From NCBI RefSeq assembly GCF_001423245.1, contig NZ_LMOH01000001.1, forward strand, positions 340,563-404,562: a DNA stretch of 64,000 nt. The letters run 5' to 3'. The DNA comes from Aureimonas sp. Leaf324 (GTDB lineage Bacteria > Pseudomonadota > Alphaproteobacteria > Rhizobiales > Rhizobiaceae). Each line of letters starts with the position of its first letter. The stretch's first letter is position 1. Position numbers and translations under genes: made by a program. The notes under the pieces are model-generated. The model was not told the DNA's origin and ran no database searches. It worked only from the letters and a program-made list of their open reading frames with translations. Positions 56,190 to 64,000 of this stretch are shown one piece after another.

Positions 56190-57696
56190 CGAAGCGGCCC
56201 ACGGCCGGATGCCCGGGCGGGTGCCGGTCGCCGTGGTGGATATCGGCTCGAACTCGGTGCGCCTCGTGGTTTACGAGGGCAACAGCCGGGCGCCCACCAT
56301 GCTCTTCAACGAGAAGGTGCTGAGCGGCCTCGGTCGCGGTCTCGCCGCGACCAACCGTCTCGACGACAAGGCCGTCGCCAGCGCCATCGCGGCGCTGACG
56401 CGCTTCCGGGCCCTATGCGACCAGTTCCGTGTCGGCGAGATCCATCCGATCGCGACCGCGGCGGCCCGCGAGGCGACCAACGGTCCCGACTTCGTGCGGG
56501 CGGCGGAAGCCGCGATCGGCTGCCCGATCACCATTCTTTCCGGCGCCGACGAGGCGAAGTACGCGGCCGAGGGCGTGATCGCCGGCTTCCACGCGCCGAA
56601 CGGCATCACAGGCGACCTCGGCGGCGGCAGTCTCGAGATCGTCGATGTCGCGGACGGGCGGATCGGAAACGGCGTCACCATGCCGCTCGGCGGCCTTCGC
56701 CTGCAGGACATGTCGAGCGGCGACCTCGCGAAGGCCCGTCAGATCGCCGACAGCCACATGATCGCGACGGGCTTTGCGCCGATCGCCGCCGGCCGGCCGT
56801 TCTATGCCGTCGGCGGCACGTGGCGAAACCTGATGAAGCTCCACATGGAGCAGACCGGCTATCCGATCCACGTCATGCACGGCTACGCCGTGAAGGCGGC
56901 CGACCTCGGCGAGTTTCTGACCGCCGTCGTCAAGAACGACCCGGAGAAGCTGCCCGGCATTGCCGCGATCTCGCGCAACCGTCGCTCGCTGCTGGCCTTC
57001 GGCGCCGTTGCGTTGCAAGCGGTCATCCAGACGCTGAAGCCCTCCGAGATCATCATGTCCGCCTACGGCGTGCGCGAGGGCTACCTCCACGAGCGGTTGA
57101 GCGACGAGGAGAAAGCCAAGGATCCGCTGCTCGAAGCCGCCCATGAACTCTCGTTCCTGCGTTCGCGCTCGGCGCGCCACAACGAGGAACTGATCGACTG
57201 GTCGACCCGCACGTTCACCGCGCTCGGCATCGCCGAGTCCGTGGCGGAGCAGCGGCTTCGGAAAGCGGCCTGCCTCCTGACCGACATCGCCTGGCGCGCC
57301 CATCCGGATTATCGCGGGACGCAGGCTTACTCGCTCGTGCTCAATGCCGCGTTTCCAGCAGTCGACCACCCCGGTCGCGCCTACCTGAGCCTCGCCAACT
57401 ACTATCGCTACGAGGGCGAGTTCGATCCCGTCGACGTTGAGCGCATGAGCAGCATCGTCGATGCCCGAATGATCCATCTGGCAAGGGTCTTCGCGGCGCT
57501 GGTTCGCGTCACCTATCTTCTCACCGCCGCCATGCCGGGCGTGATCGAGCGCCTGCGCTGGGCGCAGGATCCCCGCGGCGGTTTCACGCTGGTCGTTCCG
57601 AAAGACCTCGCCGGGCTGATCGGGGAGCGGCCGGAAGCGCGGCTGCAGGCTTTCGCTCGCGTCGTGGAGCGCACGTTGCGCATGGAGGCGCGCTGA
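56164..57696 (+). CDS. ppx: Exopolyphosphatase / (p)ppGpp phosphohydrolase family
   Basis: Ppx/GppA phosphatase of the ASKHA fold, releasing phosphate from polyphosphate or pppGpp. The 510-residue protein has [15 protein letters not shown] and [12 protein letters not shown], the two phosphate loops. The C-terminal half contains a helical HD-like domain. Three starts are possible: ATG 56137, GTG 56164 and ATG 56209. 56164 is chosen because homologues seem to have 20-30 residues before VDIGSNS; it overlaps ppk1 by 26 bases. It converges on rnd. Confidence 0.93.
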   Translation: MRSIPASTDEAAHGRMPGRVPVAVVDIGSNSVRLVVYEGNSRAPTMLFNEKVLSGLGRGLAATNRLDDKAVASAIAALTRFRALCDQFRVGEIHPIATAAAREATNGPDFVRAAEAAIGCPITILSGADEAKYAAEGVIAGFHAPNGITGDLGGGSLEIVDVADGRIGNGVTMPLGGLRLQDMSSGDLAKARQIADSHMIATGFAPIAAGRPFYAVGGTWRNLMKLHMEQTGYPIHVMHGYAVKAADLGEFLTAVVKNDPEKLPGIAAISRNRRSLLAFGAVALQAVIQTLKPSEIIMSAYGVREGYLHERLSDEEKAKDPLLEAAHELSFLRSRSARHNEELIDWSTRTFTALGIAESVAEQRLRKAACLLTDIAWRAHPDYRGTQAYSLVLNAAFPAVDHPGRAYLSLANYYRYEGEFDPVDVERMSSIVDARMIHLARVFAALVRVTYLLTAAMPGVIERLRWAQDPRGGFTLVVPKDLAGLIGERPEARLQAFARVVERTLRMEAR

Positions 57697-57723
57697 CGGA
57701 TGCGGGAGCCGCTGGAGAGACGG

Positions 57724-57746
57724 CGGCCGGGTAGGGCGCCCGGCCG
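57724..57746. terminator. Hairpin between convergent ppx and rnd
   Basis: CGGCCGGG pairs with CCCGGCCG around a 7-base loop in the 56-base gap. There is no T-run on either strand, so this may only slow polymerase or protect 3' ends. Confidence 0.4.
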
Positions 57747-57752
57747 ATCCCG

Positions 57753-58904
57753 TCAGAGCTTCACGACCTCTACCCGGCGGTTGCGGTAGACCAGCGCGGA
57801 CTGGCCATCGAGAAGTTCCAGCGCGCGATCTCCGAACAGCTCGCGTCGCCAGCCTTCCAGAGCCGGCACATCAGCGTCGGCGCCGTTGACGGCCAGCTTT
57901 TCTAGATCGTCTCCTGAGGCGATCAAACGACCGGCGACGCCTCGTTCGTCCACAACGATCTTCAGGAGCACGCGCAGGAACTCGACCGCCGAGGCCGTAC
58001 CTTCCGGCTGGTTCGGCGGGCGCGGGATCGCCGGAAGCTCGTTTTTCGGGATCGCCAGCGCCCGGCCGACAGCGGCGAGAATTTCACGGCCTGCGTTCGA
58101 CCGCTCGAAACCCTTCGAAACGGTGCGCAGGCGGGACAAGGCCGTCTCGTCGCGCGGCTGCTGCTGGGCGATCTCGTAGACCGCGTCGTCCTTGAGGATG
58201 CGGGAACGCGGCTGGTCGCGCTGACGCGCCTCGCGTTCGCGCCACGCCGCCACCTCTTTCAAGACAGCCAGTTCGATCGGCTTCCTCACACGAAGCTTCA
58301 ACCGCTTCCACGCGTCGTCCGGATGGATGTCGTAGGTCTTGGGATCCGTGAGAACCGACATCTCATCCGCCAGCCATGACTCGCGCTCCTCGACCGCCAA
58401 CGCCGACTTGAGGAAGCGATAGGCGTCGCGCAGATAGGTCACGTCGGCCAGCGCGTATTCCAGCTGATCCTGCGACAGGGGCCGCCGGCGCCAGTCCGTG
58501 AACCGCGAGGTCTTGTCGATCCGCCCCTTCGACGTCCGGGCGACCAGCTGGTCGTAGGCGATCGACTCGCCGAAGCCGCAGACCATGGCGGCGACCTGCG
58601 TATCGAAGAGCGGGACGGGGATGAGGCCGCCGAGCTTGTGGATGATTTCGACGTCCTGCCTTGCGGCGTGAAAGACCTTGATCACCTTGTCGTCGGCCAT
58701 CAGCGCGAAGAAGGGCGCGAGGTCGATGCCATCGGCCAGCGGATCGACAAGCACCGCAAGGTCGTCCGACGCCATCTGAATCAGGCAGAGTTCCGGCCAG
58801 AAGGTCGTCTCGCGGATGAATTCCGTATCGACCGTGACGAACTCAGCGCGGGACAGGGTGTTGCACGCGTCTTGCAGCGCGGCGGTCGTGGTGATCGGCT
58901 CCAT
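57753..58904 (-). CDS. rnd: Ribonuclease D
   Basis: 3'-5' exoribonuclease for tRNA maturation. The 383-residue protein has the DEDD residues in VTVDTEFIRE (Asp and Glu), FHAARQDVEII and YALADVTYLRDAY, followed by one or two HRDC domains. AGGGAGGG lies just before ATG 58904 (MEPITTTAALQ). Its position between ppx and aspS is conserved in rhizobia. Confidence 0.95.
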   Translation of the reverse strand: MEPITTTAALQDACNTLSRAEFVTVDTEFIRETTFWPELCLIQMASDDLAVLVDPLADGIDLAPFFALMADDKVIKVFHAARQDVEIIHKLGGLIPVPLFDTQVAAMVCGFGESIAYDQLVARTSKGRIDKTSRFTDWRRRPLSQDQLEYALADVTYLRDAYRFLKSALAVEERESWLADEMSVLTDPKTYDIHPDDAWKRLKLRVRKPIELAVLKEVAAWREREARQRDQPRSRILKDDAVYEIAQQQPRDETALSRLRTVSKGFERSNAGREILAAVGRALAIPKNELPAIPRPPNQPEGTASAVEFLRVLLKIVVDERGVAGRLIASGDDLEKLAVNGADADVPALEGWRRELFGDRALELLDGQSALVYRNRRVEVVKL

Positions 58905-59020
58905 CCCTCCCTTATAGGACGAGTTTCGGCTGCATGGCACGGGCCCCCGTCCGCCTGACCAGCTTTCCACCATTTTCGTTCAGCCGGAGCGCCCCGAAGG
59001 GAGCGGCGTCCCCAAGATTC

Positions 59021-59049
59021 TTGACAGGATGGCACCTGCATGCGCTTGT
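59021..59049 (+). promoter_or_regulatory. Candidate aspS promoter
   Basis: A perfect TTGACA at 59021-59026, with GCTTGT 17 bases on, 75 bases before aspS. The -10 match is poor (2 of 6), so only the -35 element supports the call. Confidence 0.3.
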
Positions 59050-59124
59050 CCGCGCGAATTTCGGGTGGGGCGAGGCGTCCCGTTTCCAACCCAGACCCGC
59101 CGGATCAGCCGAGAGAAGACTGCC

Positions 59125-60915
59125 ATGCATCGCTACCGTTCCCATACCTGCGCTCAGCTTCGCCCCGAGCATGTCGGGAACTCGGTACGCCTGTCGGGCT
59201 GGGCGCATCGCATTCGCGACCACGGCGGCCTGCTCTTCATCGACCTTCGCGATCACTACGGCCTGACGCAGATCGTGGTGGACCCCGAGTCGCCCGCATT
59301 CAAGACCGCCGAAACCGTGCGCGGCGAGTGGGTCATCCGCATCGACGGCGAGGTGAAGGCGCGTACGCCCGAAACCGTCAATGCCAAACTGCCGACGGGC
59401 GAGATCGAGGTCTTCGCGCGCGAGATCGAGGTGCTCGGCCCCGCCAAGGAACTGCCGCTGCCGGTCTTCGGCGAGCCGGAATACCCGGAGGACGTGCGGC
59501 TCCGCTACCGCTTCCTGGATCTGCGCCGCGAGACGCTTCACCGCAACATCATGCGCCGCACGCAGGTCGTCGCGTCGATGCGCCGGCGGATGAACGAGAT
59601 CGGCTTCAACGAATTTCAGACGCCGATCCTGACGGCATCGAGCCCGGAGGGCGCGCGAGACTTCCTGGTGCCGTCGCGCCTCCACAACGGCATGTTCTAC
59701 GCGTTGCCGCAGGCGCCGCAGCAGTACAAGCAGCTGCTGATGATGTCGGGCTTCGACCGCTATTTCCAGATCGCGCCGTGCTTCCGCGACGAGGACCCCC
59801 GCGCCGACCGGTTCTACGGCGAATTCTACCAGCTCGATCTGGAAATGAGCTTCGTCGAACAGGAAGACATCTTCCAGACGATGGAGCCGGTGATCCGCGG
59901 CATCTTCGAGGAGTTCGCGGACGGCAAGCCGGTCAGCCAGACGTTCCGCCGCATTCCCTATGCCGAGTCCATCCGTCGCTACGGCTCCGACAAGCCCGAC
60001 CTGCGCAACCCGATCGAGATGCAGGCGGTGACCGAGCACTTCGCGGGCTCGGGCTTCAAGGTCTTCGCGGGCATGATCGCGTCCGACCCGGCCGTCGAGG
60101 TCTGGGCGATCCCGGCGAAGACTGGCGGCTCCAGAGCCTTCTGCGACCGCATGAACGCTTGGGCACAGGGCGAGGGGCAGCCCGGCCTCGGCTACATCTT
60201 CTGGCGCGAGGAAGACGGCAAGCTCGGCGGCGCCGGGCCGCTCGCCAAGAACATCGGCGAGGAGCGCACAGAGGCCGTTCGCACCCAGCTTGGTCTCGAG
60301 GCGGGCGACGCCTGCTTCTTCGTCGCCGGGCGCCCGGAGAAGTTCTACGCATTCGCGGGCTCGGCGCGCACGCGCGTCGGCGAGGAGCTGAACCTCGTCG
60401 ATCGCGACCGGTTCGAGCTTGCCTGGATCATCGACTTTCCGTTCTACGAGTGGGACGAGGACAACAAGAAGGTCGACTTCGCCCACAACCCGTTCTCGAT
60501 GCCGCAGGGCGGCATGGAGGCGTTGCAGGGCGGCGAGCCGCTGGCCATCAAGGCGTTCCAGTACGACATCGTCTGCAACGGGTTCGAGATCGCGTCCGGC
60601 GGCATCCGCAACCAGCTGCCCGAGGTGATGGTGAAGGCCTTCGAGATCGCGGGCTATAGCCAGGCCGACGTCGAGGAGCGCTTCGGCGGGCTCTACCGCG
60701 CGTTCCAGTACGGCGCGCCGCCGCATGGCGGCATGGCGGCGGGCGTCGACCGCATCGTCATGCTGCTCTGCGGCGCCAAGAACCTGCGCGAGATCGCGCT
60801 GTTCCCGATGAACCAGCAGGCGCACGACCTCCTGATGGGCGCGCCCGCGGAGGCGACCCCGGCGCAGCTGCGCGACCTCGGCATCCGCACGATCCCGCAG
60901 CCGCCGAAGGGCTGA
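59125..60915 (+). CDS. aspS: Aspartyl-tRNA synthetase
   Basis: Class II synthetase that charges tRNA-Asp. The 596-residue protein has the anticodon-binding OB fold at the N-terminus, motif 2 in [10 protein letters not shown], the bacterial GAD insertion domain and motif 3 in [23 protein letters not shown] is the ribosome site before ATG 59125. Whether it also charges tRNA-Asn depends on a gatCAB operon elsewhere. It is followed by a strong terminator. Confidence 0.97.
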   Translation: MHRYRSHTCAQLRPEHVGNSVRLSGWAHRIRDHGGLLFIDLRDHYGLTQIVVDPESPAFKTAETVRGEWVIRIDGEVKARTPETVNAKLPTGEIEVFAREIEVLGPAKELPLPVFGEPEYPEDVRLRYRFLDLRRETLHRNIMRRTQVVASMRRRMNEIGFNEFQTPILTASSPEGARDFLVPSRLHNGMFYALPQAPQQYKQLLMMSGFDRYFQIAPCFRDEDPRADRFYGEFYQLDLEMSFVEQEDIFQTMEPVIRGIFEEFADGKPVSQTFRRIPYAESIRRYGSDKPDLRNPIEMQAVTEHFAGSGFKVFAGMIASDPAVEVWAIPAKTGGSRAFCDRMNAWAQGEGQPGLGYIFWREEDGKLGGAGPLAKNIGEERTEAVRTQLGLEAGDACFFVAGRPEKFYAFAGSARTRVGEELNLVDRDRFELAWIIDFPFYEWDEDNKKVDFAHNPFSMPQGGMEALQGGEPLAIKAFQYDIVCNGFEIASGGIRNQLPEVMVKAFEIAGYSQADVEERFGGLYRAFQYGAPPHGGMAAGVDRIVMLLCGAKNLREIALFPMNQQAHDLLMGAPAEATPAQLRDLGIRTIPQPPKG

Positions 60916-60940
60916 GGTCGACTGGCTTTGCAGAAAACGA

Positions 60941-60964
60941 AAGGGCGCTGCGGCGCCCTTTTTT
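60941..60964 (+). terminator. Rho-independent terminator after aspS
   Basis: GGGCGC, loop TGCG, GCGCCC, then TTTTTT. The T-run touches the stop codon of the convergent 2H phosphoesterase gene, whose own 3' end therefore overlaps this element. Confidence 0.92.
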
Positions 60965-61478
60965 ATAACCGCCCCACGAAGCCGTATTCGCCCGCAAGCT
61001 CCCACGGCCCGCCGCGATAGTGCCATAGAAGGAGCCCCGTGCCCTCCGCTTCGAACGGCGAGAATGCGGCTTTCAGGTCGGCACAGAGCGCCTTGGCGTC
61101 TCTCGCCGGAGCCTTGTTCTGGATCGTGACGTGCGGCGCGAAGCCCGCAGCATCCTGGCGTGTCAGGTCGCCCGCCCAGCGTTCGGCAAGCCGTGCACGC
61201 AGCGATTTCAGAGCGTCGCAGCGGATCTCGTAGGCCGATCCGTAGCCGAGGAAGCGGATGCCCTGCGCGATCAACTGCAACGGCGGCGTTTCTCCGGCCA
61301 GCGCGGCAAGATCGCGATGGATCGCCGGCAGCCGCTCGCCGGGAAGCTTGTGAAAGAGCGTCAGGTGTGCCGGCAGCATGTTGCGCGCCGGCGGGAAGTA
61401 CCGCCGACGCATGGCGTCGAAACGCTCGAAGCTCGCCGCGTCGAAGCGCAGCGTCAGGATCAGCGGGTCGATGTCCAC
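60963..61478 (-). CDS. 2'-5' RNA ligase-like 2H phosphoesterase
   Basis: A 171-residue member of the 2H superfamily, with both catalytic motifs present: His38-x-Thr40 in AHLTLFHKL and His116-x-Thr118 in PHVTIQNKA. E. coli ThpR joins or opens 2'-5' RNA bonds and hydrolyses cyclic nucleotides; the true substrate of this one is unknown. It lies 16 bases downstream of the secreted 392-residue protein gene on the same strand, so both may form one transcript. Confidence 0.85.
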   Translation of the reverse strand: MDIDPLILTLRFDAASFERFDAMRRRYFPPARNMLPAHLTLFHKLPGERLPAIHRDLAALAGETPPLQLIAQGIRFLGYGSAYEIRCDALKSLRARLAERWAGDLTRQDAAGFAPHVTIQNKAPARDAKALCADLKAAFSPFEAEGTGLLLWHYRGGPWELAGEYGFVGRL

Positions 61479-61494
61479 GCCGATCCCGCCGCGA

Positions 61495-62673
61495 TCAATT
61501 GCCGGAGCGAACCGAGAGGTTAAGCACCTGCGGCAGCGTCTGCGGCGCTCCCATCGCGGCCCCGAGGATCTGCGTCGCCGGTACCGGTGCGGGCGGGGCG
61601 ATCGAAATGCGGAGCGCCTTCGGGTTCTCGAGGAAGTCCTTCACCGCGCCGGTAACCTGCGCCTGGAAATCCGGGTTCTGGATGTAGGCCAACGCCAGCG
61701 GCAGAGAGCCGACGAGGCCGGACACCATCTGCTCGCGCGTCTGGTTGTTCTGCTTGGCGTAATAGTCGAGGAGGCGGTTGGTCAGCGAGTTGTCGGCGAA
61801 GGAGAGTTCGGCGGACTGCAGGTAGAGCTGCGAGATCAGCCCGATCACCGCCATCCCGCTGGCATCGTTCTGCCCGCCGCTTGCCTGCATCTGCTGGCTG
61901 AGCTGGCTCAGCGACTGGATGAAGCTCGGGGTGTAACCCGTGATCGTGTAGGCGAAATTCAGCGTCCCGGCATTGTCGACGACAATCTGCAGCGGGTCGA
62001 GAGTCAAGGCACCGGACTGCGGGTTCCACGAGCCGTTGCCCGTCACCGTTCCTGCGAGCTGCTGATACCCGAGGTCGGCCATCACGGCCGGGCCACCTTC
62101 TCCACCCGACGCCTGCGTATCGACGGTGAATCGCTGGACCCCGAACGTGCCGCTGTAGGCGGTGCCGTTGCCCCCGCCGGTGCGCAGTTCGACGCCGTCG
62201 ATCCCGAGCACCTGACGGCCTTCATGCTCGGCCGTGACGTTCGCAACCGCCATGCGATCGAAGAACACCGGCGAGGCGGCGGCCGCGCCAGTCGCCGGGG
62301 GAATCTGCATGCCCTCGATCACGATGCCGGACGCGCGCGTCCGAGTCGGTCCCTCCGTGCGGTCGACGTCCGAGGGCGTGACGCGCTCGACCCGCCAGCC
62401 TTCGGGCGTCGAACCGGTGACGCCCTGGAAACGGAGATCGCCGAGCGGAAGCGGGCTGTCGCCGGGAGCGCCGCCGTGGACCTTCGCGCCCGACAGAACG
62501 ACGTCGTTCCCATCGCTGGTGGCGCCCGTGTAATCCAGCACCACCTGCTGGCTGGCCATCACAGCCTTCAACCGATCCCCGAAAGCCTGAGCGTCCGCCG
62601 CCAGCGACGACGTCGTGCCCGCAAGGACGAAAGCGAGGCCCGCGAGAACACGGCGGGACGGGAGGACGCGCAT
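61495..62673 (-). CDS. Secreted protein of unknown function
   Basis: A 392-residue precursor with a signal peptide (LAGLAFVLAGTTSSLAADA, cleavage about residue 25). The mature part begins with a repeating pattern of short beta-strands (VVLDYTGATSDGNDVVLSGA, VFFDRMAVANVTAE, GVELRTGGGNGTAY) that suggests a beta-helix or DUF945-like layered fold. The C-terminal 150 residues are more helical (SFIQSLSQLSQQMQ). No catalytic motif is seen. Similar proteins appear in rhizobia near aspS, but I know of no studied one. Probably periplasmic or on the outer-membrane inner face. Confidence 0.72.
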   Translation of the reverse strand: MRVLPSRRVLAGLAFVLAGTTSSLAADAQAFGDRLKAVMASQQVVLDYTGATSDGNDVVLSGAKVHGGAPGDSPLPLGDLRFQGVTGSTPEGWRVERVTPSDVDRTEGPTRTRASGIVIEGMQIPPATGAAAASPVFFDRMAVANVTAEHEGRQVLGIDGVELRTGGGNGTAYSGTFGVQRFTVDTQASGGEGGPAVMADLGYQQLAGTVTGNGSWNPQSGALTLDPLQIVVDNAGTLNFAYTITGYTPSFIQSLSQLSQQMQASGGQNDASGMAVIGLISQLYLQSAELSFADNSLTNRLLDYYAKQNNQTREQMVSGLVGSLPLALAYIQNPDFQAQVTGAVKDFLENPKALRISIAPPAPVPATQILGAAMGAPQTLPQVLNLSVRSGN

Positions 62674-62859
62674 GAAGACACCTTTCTGACGGTTGCGATA
62701 CCGGTGGCCGCGTTGGCCGCACCGGACGAACCCGCGGGGAACGCCGCTAATATGGCTGCTCCAACCGTTTAGGAAAGAGACCGGAGCGCGGCGACTGGGT
62801 CACGATCGCGTTTTGTTCTTCTCTTGTTCCTTGTCATGCTTTCGGCTAAGGCCGGGATC

Positions 62860-64000
62860 ATGGGCAAGCCAGTGGATACTCCGCCGAACGGCGGCGACAT
62901 CGAACCGATCGATCTGAAGGCGGCGCTGGAAGAGCGATACCTCGCCTATGCCCTGTCCACCATCATGGGGCGAGCGCTGCCGGACGTGCGCGACGGGCTG
63001 AAGCCGGTGCATCGACGCATCGTGCACGCGATGCGCGTGCTGCGGCTCGATCCGGGTCAGGGCTACAAGAAATGTGCGCGCATCGTCGGCGACGTGATGG
63101 GCAAGTTCCATCCGCATGGCGATGCCTCGATCTACGATGCCCTCGTGCGTCTCGCCCAGGATTTCTCGATTCGCTACCCGCTGATCGACGGTCAGGGCAA
63201 CTTCGGCAACGTCGACGGCGATAGCGCGGCGGCTATGCGCTACACCGAAGCGCGGATGACCGATGTCGCGACGCTGATCCTGCGCGGCATCGACGAGAAC
63301 GCCGTCGATTTTCGTCCGACCTACAACGAGGAGGACCAGGAGCCGGTCGTCCTGCCGGGGGCGTTCCCCAATCTCCTGGCCAACGGTTCCTCGGGGATCG
63401 CCGTCGGCATGGCGACCTCGATCCCGCCCCACAATGCGGCGGAGATCTGCGACGCGGCGCTGAAGCTGATCGAGCAGCCGGATGCCGACGTCGATACGCT
63501 CCTGAAATTCGTGCAGGGTCCCGATTTCCCGACCGGTGGCATAGTGGTCGACGGTCGCGAGACGATCCGCGAGGCCTACGCCACGGGGCGCGGATCGTTT
63601 CGCGTTCGCGCGCGCTGGGAGAGGGAGGAGCAGGGGCGCGGCGGCTATGTCGTGGTCGTGACCGAGATCCCCTACCAGGTTCAGAAGTCGCGGCTGATCG
63701 AGAAGATCGCGGACCTCCTGACCGCCAAACGCCTGCCGCTGCTCGCCGATATCCGCGACGAATCGGCCGAGGACGTGCGCATCGTCCTGGAGCCGAAGGC
63801 CCGGACCGTGGATCCGGTGCTCCTGATGGAGTCGCTGTTCCGCCTGACCGATCTCGAATCGCGCATCCCGCTGAACATGAACGTCCTGTCGGGCGGCAAG
63901 GTCCCGAAGGTCCTGTCGCTCCGCGAGGTGCTGGTCGAGTGGCTGGCGCATCAGCGCGAGGTGCTGATCCGGCGCTCGCAGTATCGGCTCGACCAGATCG
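62860..64000 (+). CDS. parC: DNA topoisomerase IV subunit A (5' part; runs off window)
   Basis: Breaks and rejoins both strands to unlink sister chromosomes. The first 380 codons are present. The winged-helix and tower domains are recognised by [26 protein letters not shown] and the catalytic Tyr128 in MRYTEARM. The quinolone-determining stretch reads [11 protein letters not shown] with Ser90 present. ATG 62860 is preferred because AAGG lies 8 bases upstream; an ATG at 62836 is in frame. It follows aspS, as in other rhizobia. It is ParC rather than GyrA by its lack of the long GyrA N-terminus and by neighbourhood. Confidence 0.93.
   Translation, partial: MGKPVDTPPNGGDIEPIDLKAALEERYLAYALSTIMGRALPDVRDGLKPVHRRIVHAMRVLRLDPGQGYKKCARIVGDVMGKFHPHGDASIYDALVRLAQDFSIRYPLIDGQGNFGNVDGDSAAAMRYTEARMTDVATLILRGIDENAVDFRPTYNEEDQEPVVLPGAFPNLLANGSSGIAVGMATSIPPHNAAEICDAALKLIEQPDADVDTLLKFVQGPDFPTGGIVVDGRETIREAYATGRGSFRVRARWEREEQGRGGYVVVVTEIPYQVQKSRLIEKIADLLTAKRLPLLADIRDESAEDVRIVLEPKARTVDPVLLMESLFRLTDLESRIPLNMNVLSGGKVPKVLSLREVLVEWLAHQREVLIRRSQYRLDQI

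Noticed and set aside
1-64000. tRNA, rRNA, tmRNA, CRISPR arrays, transposases, phage genes and att sites
   Set aside because: Gaps between genes were read on both strands. None showed tRNA-like cloverleaf ends, regularly spaced repeats, transposase motifs or direct-repeat borders.

Overview
The window is 64 kb of GC-rich, densely coding chromosome from an alphaproteobacterium, almost certainly of the order Hyphomicrobiales (Rhizobiales). The evidence is gene order. It has the blocks rpsF-rpsR-DUF2232-rplI-dnaB, radA-cvpA-purF-SDR, fabD-fabG-acpP-fabF-mltG-yicC-gmk, lptF-lptG-lptD-surA-pdxA-rsmA, pepA-holC, uvrC-pgsA-moaD-moaE, purM-purN, perM-hdaA-ppk-ppx-rnd and aspS-parC, which are typical of rhizobial chromosomes. 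The genus cannot be fixed from the sequence alone; a family such as Aurantimonadaceae is only a guess. No rRNA, tRNA, CRISPR array, insertion sequence, phage gene or attachment site was seen, so this is core chromosome with scattered accessory genes.

Layout. 1-4.8 kb: the end of a LysM protein, an Atm1-type ABC exporter, the phosphatidylethanolamine pair psd-pssA and a small PPOX-fold protein. 4.8-9.3 kb (minus strand): radA, cvpA, purF and an SDR. 9.5-11.3 kb: an E. coli-like pyruvate oxidase (poxB) where related genomes usually carry alr. 11.3-15.4 kb (minus): dnaB and the S6/S18/L9 operon. 15.7-17.4 kb: a PAS-GGDEF protein with an apparently dead EAL domain. 17.6-24.0 kb: the fatty acid synthesis core, then mltG, yicC and gmk. 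24.0-31.6 kb (minus): the lipopolysaccharide export genes lptF-lptG-lptD with surA, pdxA and rsmA.

31.9-38.4 kb: pepA-holC, a secreted alpha/beta hydrolase, an ABC-F ATPase, a DinB protein divergent from a LigE-like GST, and ndk. 38.7-42.9 kb: a ParA/VirC1-like protein without its P-loop lysine, then moaE-moaD-pgsA-uvrC. 43-49.5 kb: an Omp25-like barrel, a second GST, a small secreted four-cysteine protein, rlmJ, an Old Yellow Enzyme and a molybdopterin oxidoreductase. 49.5-51.8 kb (minus): purN, purM and a GFA-type protein. 51.9-58.9 kb: perM, hdaA, ppk, ppx, then convergent rnd. 59.1-64 kb: aspS, a 2H phosphoesterase, an uncharacterised secreted protein and the 5' part of parC.

How the genes work together. 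Most of the window is envelope building (phospholipid, fatty acid, LPS transport, peptidoglycan cutting), replication and its control (dnaB, hdaA, holC, parC, radA, uvrC) and purine or polyphosphate metabolism. Several genes are translationally coupled by 1-4 nt overlaps (rpsF/rpsR, lptF/lptG, pdxA/rsmA, purM/purN, yicC/gmk). I found no clear previously undescribed multi-gene system. The most promising leads are single proteins with altered active sites (the GGDEF/EAL protein and the ParA-like protein), two uncharacterised secreted proteins, and the alr/poxB replacement.
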